Shown here in pieces: positions 7,768 through 16,964 of a stretch of 51,577 nucleotides of DNA; positions within the stretch are counted from its first letter, which is position 1; each line of letters starts with the position of its first letter. The notes beneath the pieces are model-generated. The model was not told where the DNA came from. It worked only from the letters and a program-made list of their open reading frames with translations, and searched no databases. The DNA comes from Bacteroidota bacterium. Lineage in GTDB: Bacteria; Bacteroidota; Bacteroidia; Bacteroidales; Paludibacteraceae. Position numbers and translations under genes: made by a program. Location: assembly GCA_021779195.1 (NCBI GenBank), contig JAJYBB010000022.1:1-51577 (forward strand). Direction: 5' to 3'.

Positions 7768-9546
7768 CTAATCATCCGAAAAATGGATCAGAACATGTCT
7801 GTATGAAGTATAAATCTTTGATTTTGAAACATATCCAACATAATGTTTTTCTTTATCCAACACCGGCAAATTCCATGCACCGGTATCTTCAAAAATTTCC
7901 ATAACTTTTTCCATTGACAAATCCGTATTCAGTGTTGCCGGTGGAGAAATCATTAATTTTTGAACGGAAAATCGATTATAAAGCTCTGGACGGAACATGA
8001 TATTTCGAACTTCATCAAGTAACACGACACCCATGAAATGCCCGTTAATAGGATTTACCACAGGGAAAATATTTCGTTGTGACCGAGAAATGATTTTTAC
8101 TAATTCACCAAGAGTCATCTCAGGAGATAAAATCGTTAAGTCAGATTCAATAACATTTTCCATTTTCATTAAGGTCAATACGGCTTTATCTTTATTGTGT
8201 GTCAGCAATTCTCCTTTTTGAGCTAAGCGCATGGCATACAAACTGTGTGGCTCGAAAAGTATAATGGTGAGATAAGAAATGGTAGAAACGATCATCAGGG
8301 TCATGAACAAATTGTACCCTCCTGTAAGTTCAGCAATTAAAAAAATTCCAGTCAAGGGAGCATGCATTACTCCCGACATGAGCCCTGCCATACCAGCTAA
8401 AACAAAATTTTGTTCAGGAATATGTAATCCAAAAACGTTTAACACTTTTGCCAACACAAAACCAGTAAGCGAACCAATATAAAGTGAAGGAGCGAAAATT
8501 CCACCAACACCACCTGAACTTGTTGTGGCAGTTGAAGCAAAAGTTTTAAAAAAAACGATCAGGCTTAAATAAACAATAATTACCCACGGACTGCTTCCAA
8601 AACCTAAAAAAAAACTTCTATCGAGTACTGACTGTGAATGTCCATTCAGAAGTTTTTCAATGGTATCATACCCTTCACCATAAAGCGGCGGGAAAAAGAA
8701 AATCAATAAACTGAGCATGACACCCCCAAACGCTAATTTTGCGTAGGGATTTTTGATTTTACGAAATCGTTTTTCCAAAGAATTTGTTCCTCGAGTATAA
8801 TAAAGCGATACCAATCCACAAACAATACCCAATAAAATCAAAAAAGGAATCCGCGAAACTGAAAATGGTTGAACAGTGCTAAAACTAAACATAAAAGAGC
8901 TGCCAGTGAGTACATAGGCAAAAGCAGTGGCTGTAACTGACGAAATAATCAAGGGTACAACTGACGTAAATGTCAAGTCAATCATTAACACTTCGAGGGT
9001 AAACATTAAGCCTGCGATAGGTGCTTTAAAAATACCACCAATTGCTCCAGAGGCTCCACAACCAACCAATAACATCAAAGTTTTTTGGTCTAATTTAAAA
9101 AAATTACCCAGATTTGATCCAATAGCAGAGCCAGTAAGTACAACCGGAGCTTCAGCTCCAACCGAACCACCAAATCCAATGGTCACGGCACTTGCAACAA
9201 ATGATGTCCAAACATTATGAAGTTTAATCAGGCTTTTTCGTTGTGAAATAGCATATAAAATGCGTGTAACGCCATGACTAATATCATCTTTCACCACATA
9301 ACGAACAAATAATAAAGTGATAAAAATTCCAACTACAGGAAACACCAAATACCAATAATTTACCTGAAAACGACTGAAATTTTCAGTGAGTAAATATTGT
9401 ATCAGATGAATTGAAGTTTTAAGTAGAAATGCAGCCAGAGAGGATAAGATACCGATAATTAAACTAAGCAATAAGATAAATTGACGCTGTGTAATATATT
9501 TTTCGCGCCATGCAAGCATCTTCATGTAAAAAATGTCGGTATCCAT
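7768..9546 (-). CDS. ClC family chloride channel/antiporter with two CBS domains
   Basis: Inner-membrane anion channel or Cl-/H+ exchanger, 592 residues from the chosen start. About the first 430 residues form the ClC pore: the gating-glutamate motif appears as GAEAPVV (for GREGPxV), followed by the GSSGGVGGIFAPSL segment, which corresponds to the second pore motif, and GMAGLMSGVMHAPLTG. The GSGIP-type filter motif is degenerate (DISHGV), as in other CBS-bearing ClCs. The C-terminus holds two CBS repeats (about 450-590) that bind adenine nucleotides. A longer TTG start at 9582 would overlap the -7 box at 9570-9577, so the ATG at 9546 is preferred; 9525 is also possible. Confidence 0.9.
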   Translation of the reverse strand: MDTDIFYMKMLAWREKYITQRQFILLLSLIIGILSSLAAFLLKTSIHLIQYLLTENFSRFQVNYWYLVFPVVGIFITLLFVRYVVKDDISHGVTRILYAISQRKSLIKLHNVWTSFVASAVTIGFGGSVGAEAPVVLTGSAIGSNLGNFFKLDQKTLMLLVGCGASGAIGGIFKAPIAGLMFTLEVLMIDLTFTSVVPLIISSVTATAFAYVLTGSSFMFSFSTVQPFSVSRIPFLILLGIVCGLVSLYYTRGTNSLEKRFRKIKNPYAKLAFGGVMLSLLIFFFPPLYGEGYDTIEKLLNGHSQSVLDRSFFLGFGSSPWVIIVYLSLIVFFKTFASTATTSSGGVGGIFAPSLYIGSLTGFVLAKVLNVFGLHIPEQNFVLAGMAGLMSGVMHAPLTGIFLIAELTGGYNLFMTLMIVSTISYLTIILFEPHSLYAMRLAQKGELLTHNKDKAVLTLMKMENVIESDLTILSPEMTLGELVKIISRSQRNIFPVVNPINGHFMGVVLLDEVRNIMFRPELYNRFSVQKLMISPPATLNTDLSMEKVMEIFEDTGAWNLPVLDKEKHYVGYVSKSKIYTSYRHVLIHFSDD

Positions 9547-9569
9547 ATTTGTGCTTAAAATTTGAAATG

Positions 9570-9577
9570 CAAATATA
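9570..9577 (-). promoter_or_regulatory. -7 box (TATATTTG) for the ClC gene
   Basis: On the minus strand TATATTTG matches TAnnTTTG and lies 23 bases before the ATG at 9546. It sits inside a longer in-frame TTG start, which it rules out. Confidence 0.5.
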
Positions 9578-9633
9578 TTCAAATCAAATGAATACAGTGC
9601 AAAACTTCTGTGAATCGGTAAATTGTAAAAATA

Positions 9634-10764
9634 TTACGCCATTCTGTTTTTATAATCTTCAAATCCAAAAGTACGCAACAATTGAAATTTGTCATCTCTT
9701 GTCCATATTCCGATACTTGGATGCGTAACGCCGTTAAAAAACGTAGTTTTAACTAAAGTATAATGCATCATGTCCTCAAATACAATTCGATCGCCAATTT
9801 GGAGCGGAGAATCAAACGACCAATTTCCATAGAAATCGCCAGACAGACAGCTATTCCCACCCATTCGATAAGATGGTTTCCCGACTGAATGATTAATTTC
9901 GCCTACAATTGATGGTTTATAGGGCATTTCAAGGCAATCAGGCATATGACAGGCAAATGAAACGTCGAGCATAGCCGTTTGAATACCCTTATTTTCGACC
10001 AAATCAACCACCGATGACACCAGTACGCCTGATTGCCATGCAAAGGCACTTCCGGGTTCGAGTATCAACTGAAGAGTTGGATATTTTTCACGAAATTGTT
10101 TTAATGTGGCAATCAAATGTTCGATATCATACCCTTGCCGTGTCATCAGGTGTCCTCCGCCCATATTCAACCATCTAATTTGATTGAAAAATTTACCGAA
10201 TTTTTGTTCAACAACTTTCAGTGTTTTCTCTAAATCGTAAGAAGTTGATTCACAGAGTGTATGAAAATGTAATCCCTCAACGCCTTCGGGTAATGCATCA
10301 CCTAATTTTTCAGCTATAATGCCCAGTCTTGAGCCTGGAGAACAAGGATTATACAAGTCGGTTGCAACTTCCGAAAATTCAGGGTTTATTCTTAATCCGC
10401 AAGAAATATTATTATTGATAGTTTGCTGGTAAAAACGATGAAATTGTTGAAGTGAATTGAATGTTATGTGGCTGCTGTACTTCATGATTTCCGGAAACTC
10501 CTGATCGGTATATGCAGGTCCATAAGTGTGAGCGAAACTTCCCATTTCTTCGAAAGCCAGTCGGGCTTCGGCAAGTGAACTTGCCGTTGAAGACCCGATA
10601 TATTCAAGCACAATAGGAAAAACTTTCCATAAAGCAAACGCCTTAAAAGCCAGAATAATTTCAATGCCCGCACGATCTTTCACTGATTTAATTAGTGTCA
10701 GGTTTCGGCGGAAAGAAGTTTCATCGAGCACGTAACAAGGCGAAGGTATTTTTGAATAATCCAT
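9634..10764 (-). CDS. nspC: Carboxynorspermidine decarboxylase
   Basis: PLP-dependent fold-III (alanine racemase-like) decarboxylase, 376 residues, converting carboxynorspermidine or carboxyspermidine to norspermidine or spermidine. The PLP lysine is K41 in ILAFKAFALW; the phosphate-binding glycine motif GGGH and the LEPGSAFAW motif follow, and YKPSIVGEINH with GNSCLSGD near the C-terminus forms the second-subunit active-site part, including the conserved Cys. This is the alternative polyamine pathway used by many gut and environmental Bacteroidota. The partner dehydrogenase gene is not in the window. It has its own -7 box 25 bases upstream. Confidence 0.95.
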   Translation of the reverse strand: MDYSKIPSPCYVLDETSFRRNLTLIKSVKDRAGIEIILAFKAFALWKVFPIVLEYIGSSTASSLAEARLAFEEMGSFAHTYGPAYTDQEFPEIMKYSSHITFNSLQQFHRFYQQTINNNISCGLRINPEFSEVATDLYNPCSPGSRLGIIAEKLGDALPEGVEGLHFHTLCESTSYDLEKTLKVVEQKFGKFFNQIRWLNMGGGHLMTRQGYDIEHLIATLKQFREKYPTLQLILEPGSAFAWQSGVLVSSVVDLVENKGIQTAMLDVSFACHMPDCLEMPYKPSIVGEINHSVGKPSYRMGGNSCLSGDFYGNWSFDSPLQIGDRIVFEDMMHYTLVKTTFFNGVTHPSIGIWTRDDKFQLLRTFGFEDYKNRMA

Positions 10765-10788
10765 GAAAAATTACTTTAAAGTGCAAAA

Positions 10789-10796
10789 CAAAGATA
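10789..10796 (-). promoter_or_regulatory. -7 box (TATCTTTG) for nspC
   Basis: On the minus strand TATCTTTG matches TAnnTTTG, 25 bases before the ATG. No good -33 element was found at the expected spacing. Confidence 0.45.
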
Positions 10797-10869
10797 ATCA
10801 TTTTTTGAATATACATTGAAATGCAACGTCGATTATGTGCATAAAGTCAAATTTATTTCAATCTGAATA

Positions 10870-10911
10870 AAAAAAAAGAATCTATGATTCTTAATGACTC
10901 ATAGATTCTTT
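10870..10911 (-). terminator. Terminator of the tRNA-fMet gene
   Basis: Read on the minus strand, AAAGAATCTATGA pairs with TCATAGATTCTTT across an 11-nt loop and is followed by T residues. It starts about five bases after the tRNA 3' end. Confidence 0.88.
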
Positions 10912-10915
10912 ATAG

Positions 10916-10987
<72 letters not shown>

Positions 10988-11003
10988 ATTTGTTTTGTGA
11001 GTG

Positions 11004-11034
11004 CAAAAGTAATACTTTTTCCCGGAATTACCAA
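11004..11034 (-). promoter_or_regulatory. Promoter of the tRNA-fMet gene
   Basis: On the minus strand TTG (11032-11034), 20-nt spacer and TACTTTTG (11004-11011), 16 bases before the mature tRNA 5' end. This fits the Bacteroidota consensus well. Confidence 0.75.
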
Positions 11035-11126
11035 TTAAAATGAATCATATTTTTAAAAATGATAAGGCTAAAATTCTAAATCTTTCTGTTTAAAGTAGTT
11101 GCAAAATTATCGGATGATGAAAATCA

Positions 11127-11212
11127 GTTGTCAGATTTTAAATTAATGATTAGAATCTAAAGGATGCGGTCATTTTTCGGGATTTGCACCTACATGATAA
11201 AAGTCTGACAAC
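11127..11212. repeat. Isolated 86-bp inverted-repeat element
   Basis: GTTGTCAGATTTT (11127-11139) pairs with AAAAGTCTGACAAC (11199-11212), about 13 of 14 positions complementary, enclosing about 60 bp. It lies in the 450-bp gap between the tRNA promoter and the S46 peptidase gene, which otherwise holds no gene that I can see. Confidence 0.5.
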
Positions 11213-11407
11213 AAATTGGTTTAAGAAATTAAAATATAGCGACTTGATTAATAACAAATTCACCTCCAAATCAAAAGTTTAGCGTAATTTTCGGTCGAAT
11301 ATCAAAAATTTTCAATCTGTGTGAACAGGGAATCAACCACATTTTCTCATCATTAATTTCGAAATTTATGGCGGATTTCGACAAAATCTGATTTCAGAAC
11401 ATAAGAC

Positions 11408-11445
11408 AAACGCCTTTCCTCGAAATTTAACAAGGAAAAGCGTTT
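11408..11445 (-). terminator. Hairpin after the S46 peptidase gene
   Basis: AAACGCCTTTCCT (11408-11420) and AAGGAAAAGCGTTT (11432-11445) form a long imperfect stem 36 bases past the stop. The T-run is weak, so it may be a mRNA-protecting hairpin rather than a full terminator. Confidence 0.5.
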
Positions 11446-11481
11446 AAAATATTTGAATGTTATTGTAGAAATAAGAATGAA

Positions 11482-13605
11482 TTATTTGATACTTAGCTCG
11501 TCGATTAACCTTTTTGCTCCATAAACTTTGTCCATGATAAACAAAATATAGCGAACATCAACGTTGATGGTGCGTTGCAAATCAGGTTCGAAAACAATGT
11601 CACCACTCATGGCTTCCCAGTTTCCATCGAATGCCAGTCCTAGCAATTCACCTTTAGAATTAAATATGGGACTGCCCGAATTACCTCCTGTTATATCGTT
11701 GTTGCTCAAGAAAGCAACATGCATTTCACCTGTTTTAGTGTCGAGGTATGCGCCATAATTTTTATCTTTAATATTCTTTTTGAGAATTGCCGGAACATCA
11801 AACTCTGTATCTCCGTCAATCTCTTTCTGCAATATGCCTTTTGTTGTTGTATAATACTTATAATCAACTGCATCAGCAGGTTTGTAACCACCAACTGTAC
11901 CATAGGTTAAACGCATTGTAAAATTGGCATCCGGATAAATTGCCTTGCCATTATCAGCATCCATTTCCATGATTCCAGCTTCGTAAAGCCGTTCAGCATC
12001 AGCTAAATTTTCGATCGTTTTGCTGTAAATGCCCTTCCGAATACTGTTTATCGTATTACGCACATCCTCGGTATAAATTATAGCAGGATCTTTAGAAAAA
12101 TCTGTTTTCTTGTTTTTCAAGGCCTTGATGATTTTTCCGAGTGTCGAAAAGGTTGACTTATCAAACAGATAATGTGCGTATTTTTTATTATCACCTTTAA
12201 ATTTGTGTTGAATAAGCGTATAAATCTCGGGCAAAGCATCAGCATCAACTGATTTTTTATATACATCCAGCATAGCAGCAGTTGTTGCCTCATCAACAAC
12301 CGGATAATAATCTTTGTAAATTTCTTTTACTTGCATAATCAGAGAGTCCTGAGGAATTCCTTTTTTGATTAACTCATTTATTTGCATAGCAATTCGTGGC
12401 ATTTCAACTCCCGAAACCAATGATTCCATCAAATAGTTCAAAGCCCGACTGTAAGGATAAATAGTGGCATAATCTTCCTGAATCGATTTTAGCACATTTT
12501 TATATTTTGCATAACGTTCGGGAAATTTATTCATCCAATCTGCAAATGCTTTTTCTTGCTTTTGCTTTTCGGCAATGATATTCAATTTTACAATGGCTCT
12601 ATTCATCCCGATACTATTTTTCCAATAGTTGGAACTGCGAGCAAATTTACTTGAATATGCCAGATTGATTGCATCATCAGCGCGCATAAACGATTGCCAA
12701 ACATCTTGTTTTGCCCCACGTACTTCAATCATGGCTTTGTTGGCAGAATTCATTCGGTTATTCACGCCCCACGAAGTCAGGTATCGGCTGGTTCGTCCAG
12801 GATTACCAAGAATCATAGTAAAATCTCCCTGCTGATAACCCTGATTTGAAATTACTGCAAATCGTTTTGGGGAATAAGGAACGTTATTTTTGGAATATGT
12901 TGACGGTTTGCCATCGGGAGAGCAATAAACTCGGAACACAGAAAAATCACCGGTGTGGCGCGGCCACATCCAGTTATCAGTCTCGCCTCCAAATTTTCCA
13001 ATCGATTCGGGCGGGGTAAAAGCCAAACGTATATCTTTATATTCCTGATAAACAAATAAATAATATTCGTTGCCAGCAAAAAATGATTTCACGTTAGCTA
13101 TATAATCGGTATTCCTTTTCGCTTCTTTTTCAATTACAGCAGCGATCGAATCTTGTTTGGATACACGAGCTTTCCCCAGCAAGGTGTCGGGTAATTGTGA
13201 AAGCATACGCTGAGAAACATCTTCGATACGAACTAAAAACTTAACAGTAAGACCTTCTGCGGGAATTTCATCTTCTAACTTTTGAGCCGCGAAACCATTT
13301 TTCAAATAGTTATGTTCCACCGTACTGCATTTTTGAATGGCATCAAAACCACAGTGATGATTCGTAAAAATCAATCCCTGATTCGAAACCATAACACCCG
13401 TACAACCATTTCCAAACACGATAACGGCATCTTTGAGACTGGGACTCTGGTTATTGTAAATTTGATCGGCTGTGAGTGTCAACCCCATACCTTGCATTTT
13501 TTGAATGTTTAATTTTTGAATTAATGGCAACATCCACATGCCCTCGTCGGCTTTCACTCCCAGTATCAAGGTTAGTGAAAGCATGAAAATTAAAAGTTTT
13601 TTCAT
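11482..13605 (-). CDS. S46 family dipeptidyl-peptidase (DPP7/DPP11 type)
   Basis: Periplasmic serine exopeptidase that releases dipeptides from oligopeptides, 707 residues with a signal peptide (LLIFMLSLTLILGVKA). The chymotrypsin-like catalytic His lies in TNHHCG (H83/H84), Asp in RHTGDF (D220) and Ser in GGNSGSP (S643). The residue 18 after the catalytic Ser, which sets P1 preference in characterised enzymes (Gly in DPP7, Arg in DPP11), is Gly (G661), pointing to DPP7-like preference for hydrophobic P1. The DNWMWP stretch is family-typical. It is a single-gene unit. The P1 assignment rests on position counting and should be treated as an inference. Confidence 0.93.
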   Translation of the reverse strand: MKKLLIFMLSLTLILGVKADEGMWMLPLIQKLNIQKMQGMGLTLTADQIYNNQSPSLKDAVIVFGNGCTGVMVSNQGLIFTNHHCGFDAIQKCSTVEHNYLKNGFAAQKLEDEIPAEGLTVKFLVRIEDVSQRMLSQLPDTLLGKARVSKQDSIAAVIEKEAKRNTDYIANVKSFFAGNEYYLFVYQEYKDIRLAFTPPESIGKFGGETDNWMWPRHTGDFSVFRVYCSPDGKPSTYSKNNVPYSPKRFAVISNQGYQQGDFTMILGNPGRTSRYLTSWGVNNRMNSANKAMIEVRGAKQDVWQSFMRADDAINLAYSSKFARSSNYWKNSIGMNRAIVKLNIIAEKQKQEKAFADWMNKFPERYAKYKNVLKSIQEDYATIYPYSRALNYLMESLVSGVEMPRIAMQINELIKKGIPQDSLIMQVKEIYKDYYPVVDEATTAAMLDVYKKSVDADALPEIYTLIQHKFKGDNKKYAHYLFDKSTFSTLGKIIKALKNKKTDFSKDPAIIYTEDVRNTINSIRKGIYSKTIENLADAERLYEAGIMEMDADNGKAIYPDANFTMRLTYGTVGGYKPADAVDYKYYTTTKGILQKEIDGDTEFDVPAILKKNIKDKNYGAYLDTKTGEMHVAFLSNNDITGGNSGSPIFNSKGELLGLAFDGNWEAMSGDIVFEPDLQRTINVDVRYILFIMDKVYGAKRLIDELSIK

Positions 13606-14204
13606 TTACTAAATTATTGAATTTGTTTTGGTGAAAGCTGATCATTTCGCTTCCGACGATTTATTTTTTCTTCAATTCGATATCATTGTAGTTAATAAGC
13701 AGATCGAGAACATCAAGTTTGATTGCTCGAATAAAAAATATCTGAAATCGATATTTCTTACAAAGCTACCGATCAAAAAAACAAGCTCTTCGATCTGATA
13801 AAGCTGCAAAATAAACGAATATTTATGCGAGCAAAATTAAGAAATTAATTTTAATTGTGTGCGTTTTTTCAATAGTTCGTTATAAAATAGTGTTATATAA
13901 TGATAATCAAAGAAATAAATTTTAAAAATCTACTATCAATACAAAGACCTATTTTCAAAAAATAATCTTAACGCAGAGACGGAGCGTTTATATAGCTATC
14001 TGATAGATAATCAATAAAAATTTGCGACTTAGCGTTAAAAATATGATTTTATGACAAACTATTGTTTGTTAATATGAAAAAATAAATTTGATGAATAAAT
14101 TTGATGAAGGTTAATGAAAACAAAGGATGAAAAGAGCATAGATAGTTGTATTTCAGTAATATATTCTCAAACAGCGGAAAGTAAATATAGTTTGATATTT
14201 CACA
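13606..14204. other. Intergenic region with half of a dispersed repeat
   Basis: A 599-bp AT-rich gap between the S46 gene and recQ, both read leftward. No open frame looks real. The right-hand part (13871-14020) is a degenerate repeat also found near 35.6 kb. The left part carries the S46 upstream region, but I find no convincing TAnnTTTG box in it. Confidence 0.6.
13871..14020. repeat. Dispersed ~150-bp repeat, copy A
   Basis: Collinear with 35639-35790: shared blocks include TAGTTCGTTA, AATCAAAGAAATAAATTTTA, CTATCAATA, AAAGACC, TTTTCAAAAAA and ATAGCTATCT in the same order and spacing. It also contains a decayed cgcagagacggagcg motif. No coding capacity is seen. Confidence 0.8.
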
Positions 14205-16109
14205 TTACTTTTGTTTTAAAGTCAATCGCATAAGTTGATCCTCCTCAATTTTTCCATTGTCGGTCAGAAATCGCAATACTTCTACGACTTTAGATTCTTT
14301 ATACGGAATCGATTTAATCAATTTTCCGGCTGGTAATGGAATGGAAGCTAATTGTTGCACAATAAGTTGCCGAATATGATCAAATTCTTGCGTCGATAAG
14401 ATCGTTTCTCTTTTTCGAAGGCAAACATCACATTTTCCACACGAAAATGAGTTTTTCTCTCCAAAATACATGAGCAACTGTTGGTTACGACAAATATTTT
14501 CTTCATTGGCATAATCCAGAACGCTTTTCACACGAGCAATATAACGTTCGCGGCGATCGTCGTAAGCTTCTTTGGTCAACACCAAGCGTTCGGTTGCTTC
14601 GCGTTCGCGAATAAAAGTAAGAAAAGGAGTCTTTTTTCGAGGTATGTATTGAATGATTTTCTCTTTTGCTAAACCTGTGAGTTGTAAGTAAACCTCATCA
14701 CGAGTGCATTCAAGCCGTTTCGCAATTAAATCTTCATTTATATAGGCATAATCGGTAAAAAGTCCGGTATAAGAACGAAGAAGAATATGTATAATTTTTT
14801 CTTGTTCAGCTGTTTGTATGGTTTTATACAAATCATCCTTGTTTTCAATAAAAAGTACCCGCGATGAACTGTCCTGTTCATCGGTAAGTTCGATATATCC
14901 GGCTTGCTGAAGTATTTTCAGACAATTAAATGTAATCAATATAGGCAGTTTGAATTTGGTGCAGAAATCGGCAATATCAAAAGCAAATACAGCATCCAAC
15001 CCCGACCCAACTCCTAATTCGAGATAGTTTCCCAACGATTCGTACACTTTCACCACCATTTCTTTTCCTGGAAAACTGTCTGAAATCCTTTTTCTCATTT
15101 TAACGGCATCGCTGTTGTTATACAGCAATACAGCAAATGCCTTTTTTTCATCTCTCCCAGCTCTTCCGGCTTCCTGAAAATAAGCTTCCAACGAATCTGG
15201 CAAATCCAAATGAATCACCGTGCGTACTTCAGCTTTATCAATACCCATTCCGAATGCGTTAGTAGCTACGATTACCCGTGTTTCACCTGTTTTCCAACAG
15301 CTTTGACGCTCATCTTTGGTTTCGTTTTTAAGCCCGGCATGAAAATATTCGGCTAAAATCCCATTTTGAGTTAGAAATTCGGCAATTTCTTTGGTTTTCT
15401 TCCTGTTTCGAACATAAACAATCGATGTACCGGGTACATTGTGTAAAATTTTTAATAATTGATCTTCCTTATTTTCGACTGTTCGAACCACATACGCTAA
15501 GTTTGAACGAAAAAAACTTTTCCTAAAAACATTTGGCGTTTTGAAATGTAACTGACGCTGAACGTCGTCCACCACTTCGGGAGTAGCAGTAGCTGTGAGT
15601 GCCAAAACCGGAGCATTTGAAATAATTTTGCGAACGTCAGCAATGCGCAGGTAGGATGGTCGAAAATCGTAACCCCACTGCGATATACAATGTGATTCAT
15701 CGACGGTAATAATATTTACTTGAGCCTGGGCTATTTTCTCCATGAAAATCGGTGTTCCCAAGCGTTCGGGGGAAATGTACAAAAATTTATAAGCTCCCAG
15801 GACGGCATTATCTAGCGTGGTCAATATGTCACTTCTTGACATGCCCGAATATATAGCTGCGGCCTGAATGCCTCTTGTACGCAGGTTTTCAACCTGGTCT
15901 TTCATCAATGCAATGAGCGGAGTAACCACCACACAAAATCCATCCATTACCATTGCTGGCACCTGAAATGTAAGCGATTTTCCGCCGCCAGTGGGCATTA
16001 ACCCCAGGGTGTCTTTCCCCGAAGCGATACTGCCGATAATTTCAGCCTGCAACGGGCGGAATTGATCGTAACCCCAATACTGCTTCAGTATATCTAAATA
16101 TTGTTGCAT
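14205..16109 (-). CDS. recQ: ATP-dependent DNA helicase RecQ
   Basis: 3'-5' superfamily-2 helicase in recombination repair, 634 residues. The helicase core holds Walker A MPTGGGKS (K44), the DESH box (137-140) running into SQWGYDFRPSY, motif III LALTATATP, and motif VI DLPDSLEAYFQEAGRAGRDE. The zinc-binding cysteines follow (CRNQQLL with CGKCDVC), then a winged-helix region. No HRDC domain follows; the C-terminal about 60 residues are a short charged extension instead. It is transcribed alone toward the S46 gene. Confidence 0.96.
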   Translation of the reverse strand: MQQYLDILKQYWGYDQFRPLQAEIIGSIASGKDTLGLMPTGGGKSLTFQVPAMVMDGFCVVVTPLIALMKDQVENLRTRGIQAAAIYSGMSRSDILTTLDNAVLGAYKFLYISPERLGTPIFMEKIAQAQVNIITVDESHCISQWGYDFRPSYLRIADVRKIISNAPVLALTATATPEVVDDVQRQLHFKTPNVFRKSFFRSNLAYVVRTVENKEDQLLKILHNVPGTSIVYVRNRKKTKEIAEFLTQNGILAEYFHAGLKNETKDERQSCWKTGETRVIVATNAFGMGIDKAEVRTVIHLDLPDSLEAYFQEAGRAGRDEKKAFAVLLYNNSDAVKMRKRISDSFPGKEMVVKVYESLGNYLELGVGSGLDAVFAFDIADFCTKFKLPILITFNCLKILQQAGYIELTDEQDSSSRVLFIENKDDLYKTIQTAEQEKIIHILLRSYTGLFTDYAYINEDLIAKRLECTRDEVYLQLTGLAKEKIIQYIPRKKTPFLTFIREREATERLVLTKEAYDDRRERYIARVKSVLDYANEENICRNQQLLMYFGEKNSFSCGKCDVCLRKRETILSTQEFDHIRQLIVQQLASIPLPAGKLIKSIPYKESKVVEVLRFLTDNGKIEEDQLMRLTLKQK

Positions 16110-16216
16110 TTAAACGGTTTCAAATATTTAAGGTTATTCTTTTCGGTAATGAAAAATCCTATTTTATTAAATACCAATACCTTTTTCTGAAATTATTAAG
16201 AAAAATGGTGCATAGT

Positions 16217-16954
16217 TTACAAATTCCAAATTTCCCATGCTGCAATAGCCTGACCAATCAACATGCCTTCTCCGTTCAATGTTTGTGCTCCACGTTCTTT
16301 GCCCTTTTTCAGGAATAAAGTTTCCGAAGGATTATAGACCACATCGTACAATAAATGCTTTGAAGTAAGGAATTCATAAGGAATATCCGGACATTCGTCG
16401 GTATGAGGAAAAGTACCTACAGGAGTTGTATTAACAACTACGGTGTATTTCGAAAGAATATTTTGATTCAGTTGACCATAAGTCAAACCCACTGAATTTA
16501 AATGTCTGGAAACAAGTAGAGTATCCAATCCTAATTTTTGGAGAACGTAATCGATTGCCTTCGAAGCACCGCCTGTGCCCAGAATCAAAGCATGATGATG
16601 AAAATCTTTGAGAGCAGGTACAATTGATTTTTCAAAACCGATCGCATCAGAATTATATCCTTTTAATTTAAGATCATTCCCGTTTCTAATAAATTGGATC
16701 ACATTTACAGCCCCGATTTGAGTTGCTGTTTCATCCAGCTCATCAAGGTAAGCCATCACTTTTTCTTTGTAAGGGATGGTTACGTTTAAACCATTCAGTG
16801 CAAATTGTTGAATAAGAGCAGGAAATTCATTCAAATTTTTTAATTCGAATAAATCGTAATGGGCATCAATTTCTTCGCGCTCAAATTTATCGGTAAAAAA
16901 TCGTTTCGAAAATGAATGAACTAAAGGAAAACCAATTAAACCAAAATTTCTCAT
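16217..16954 (-). CDS. aroE: Shikimate dehydrogenase
   Basis: NADPH-dependent reduction of 3-dehydroshikimate to shikimate in the aromatic pathway; 245 residues, at the short end for AroE. The substrate-binding Ser pair is in VHSFSK (13-17), the catalytic Lys in NVTIPYKEKV, the catalytic Asp in GYNSDAIGF, the nucleotide-binding loop in LGTGGASKAI, followed by VNTTPVGT and a C-terminal GEGMLIGQ. The usual NADP-phosphate NRT motif is replaced by SRH. It is the last gene of a TPR-DedA-aroE operon, 10 bases after DedA. Confidence 0.95.
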   Translation of the reverse strand: MRNFGLIGFPLVHSFSKRFFTDKFEREEIDAHYDLFELKNLNEFPALIQQFALNGLNVTIPYKEKVMAYLDELDETATQIGAVNVIQFIRNGNDLKLKGYNSDAIGFEKSIVPALKDFHHHALILGTGGASKAIDYVLQKLGLDTLLVSRHLNSVGLTYGQLNQNILSKYTVVVNTTPVGTFPHTDECPDIPYEFLTSKHLLYDVVYNPSETLFLKKGKERGAQTLNGEGMLIGQAIAAWEIWNL

Positions 16955-16964
16955 TTACAGATGA

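Noticed and set aside
9547-9582. Longer start (TTG at 9582) for the ClC gene
   Set aside because: It overlaps the -7 box TATATTTG at 9570-9577; the ATG at 9546 is downstream of a likely transcription start.
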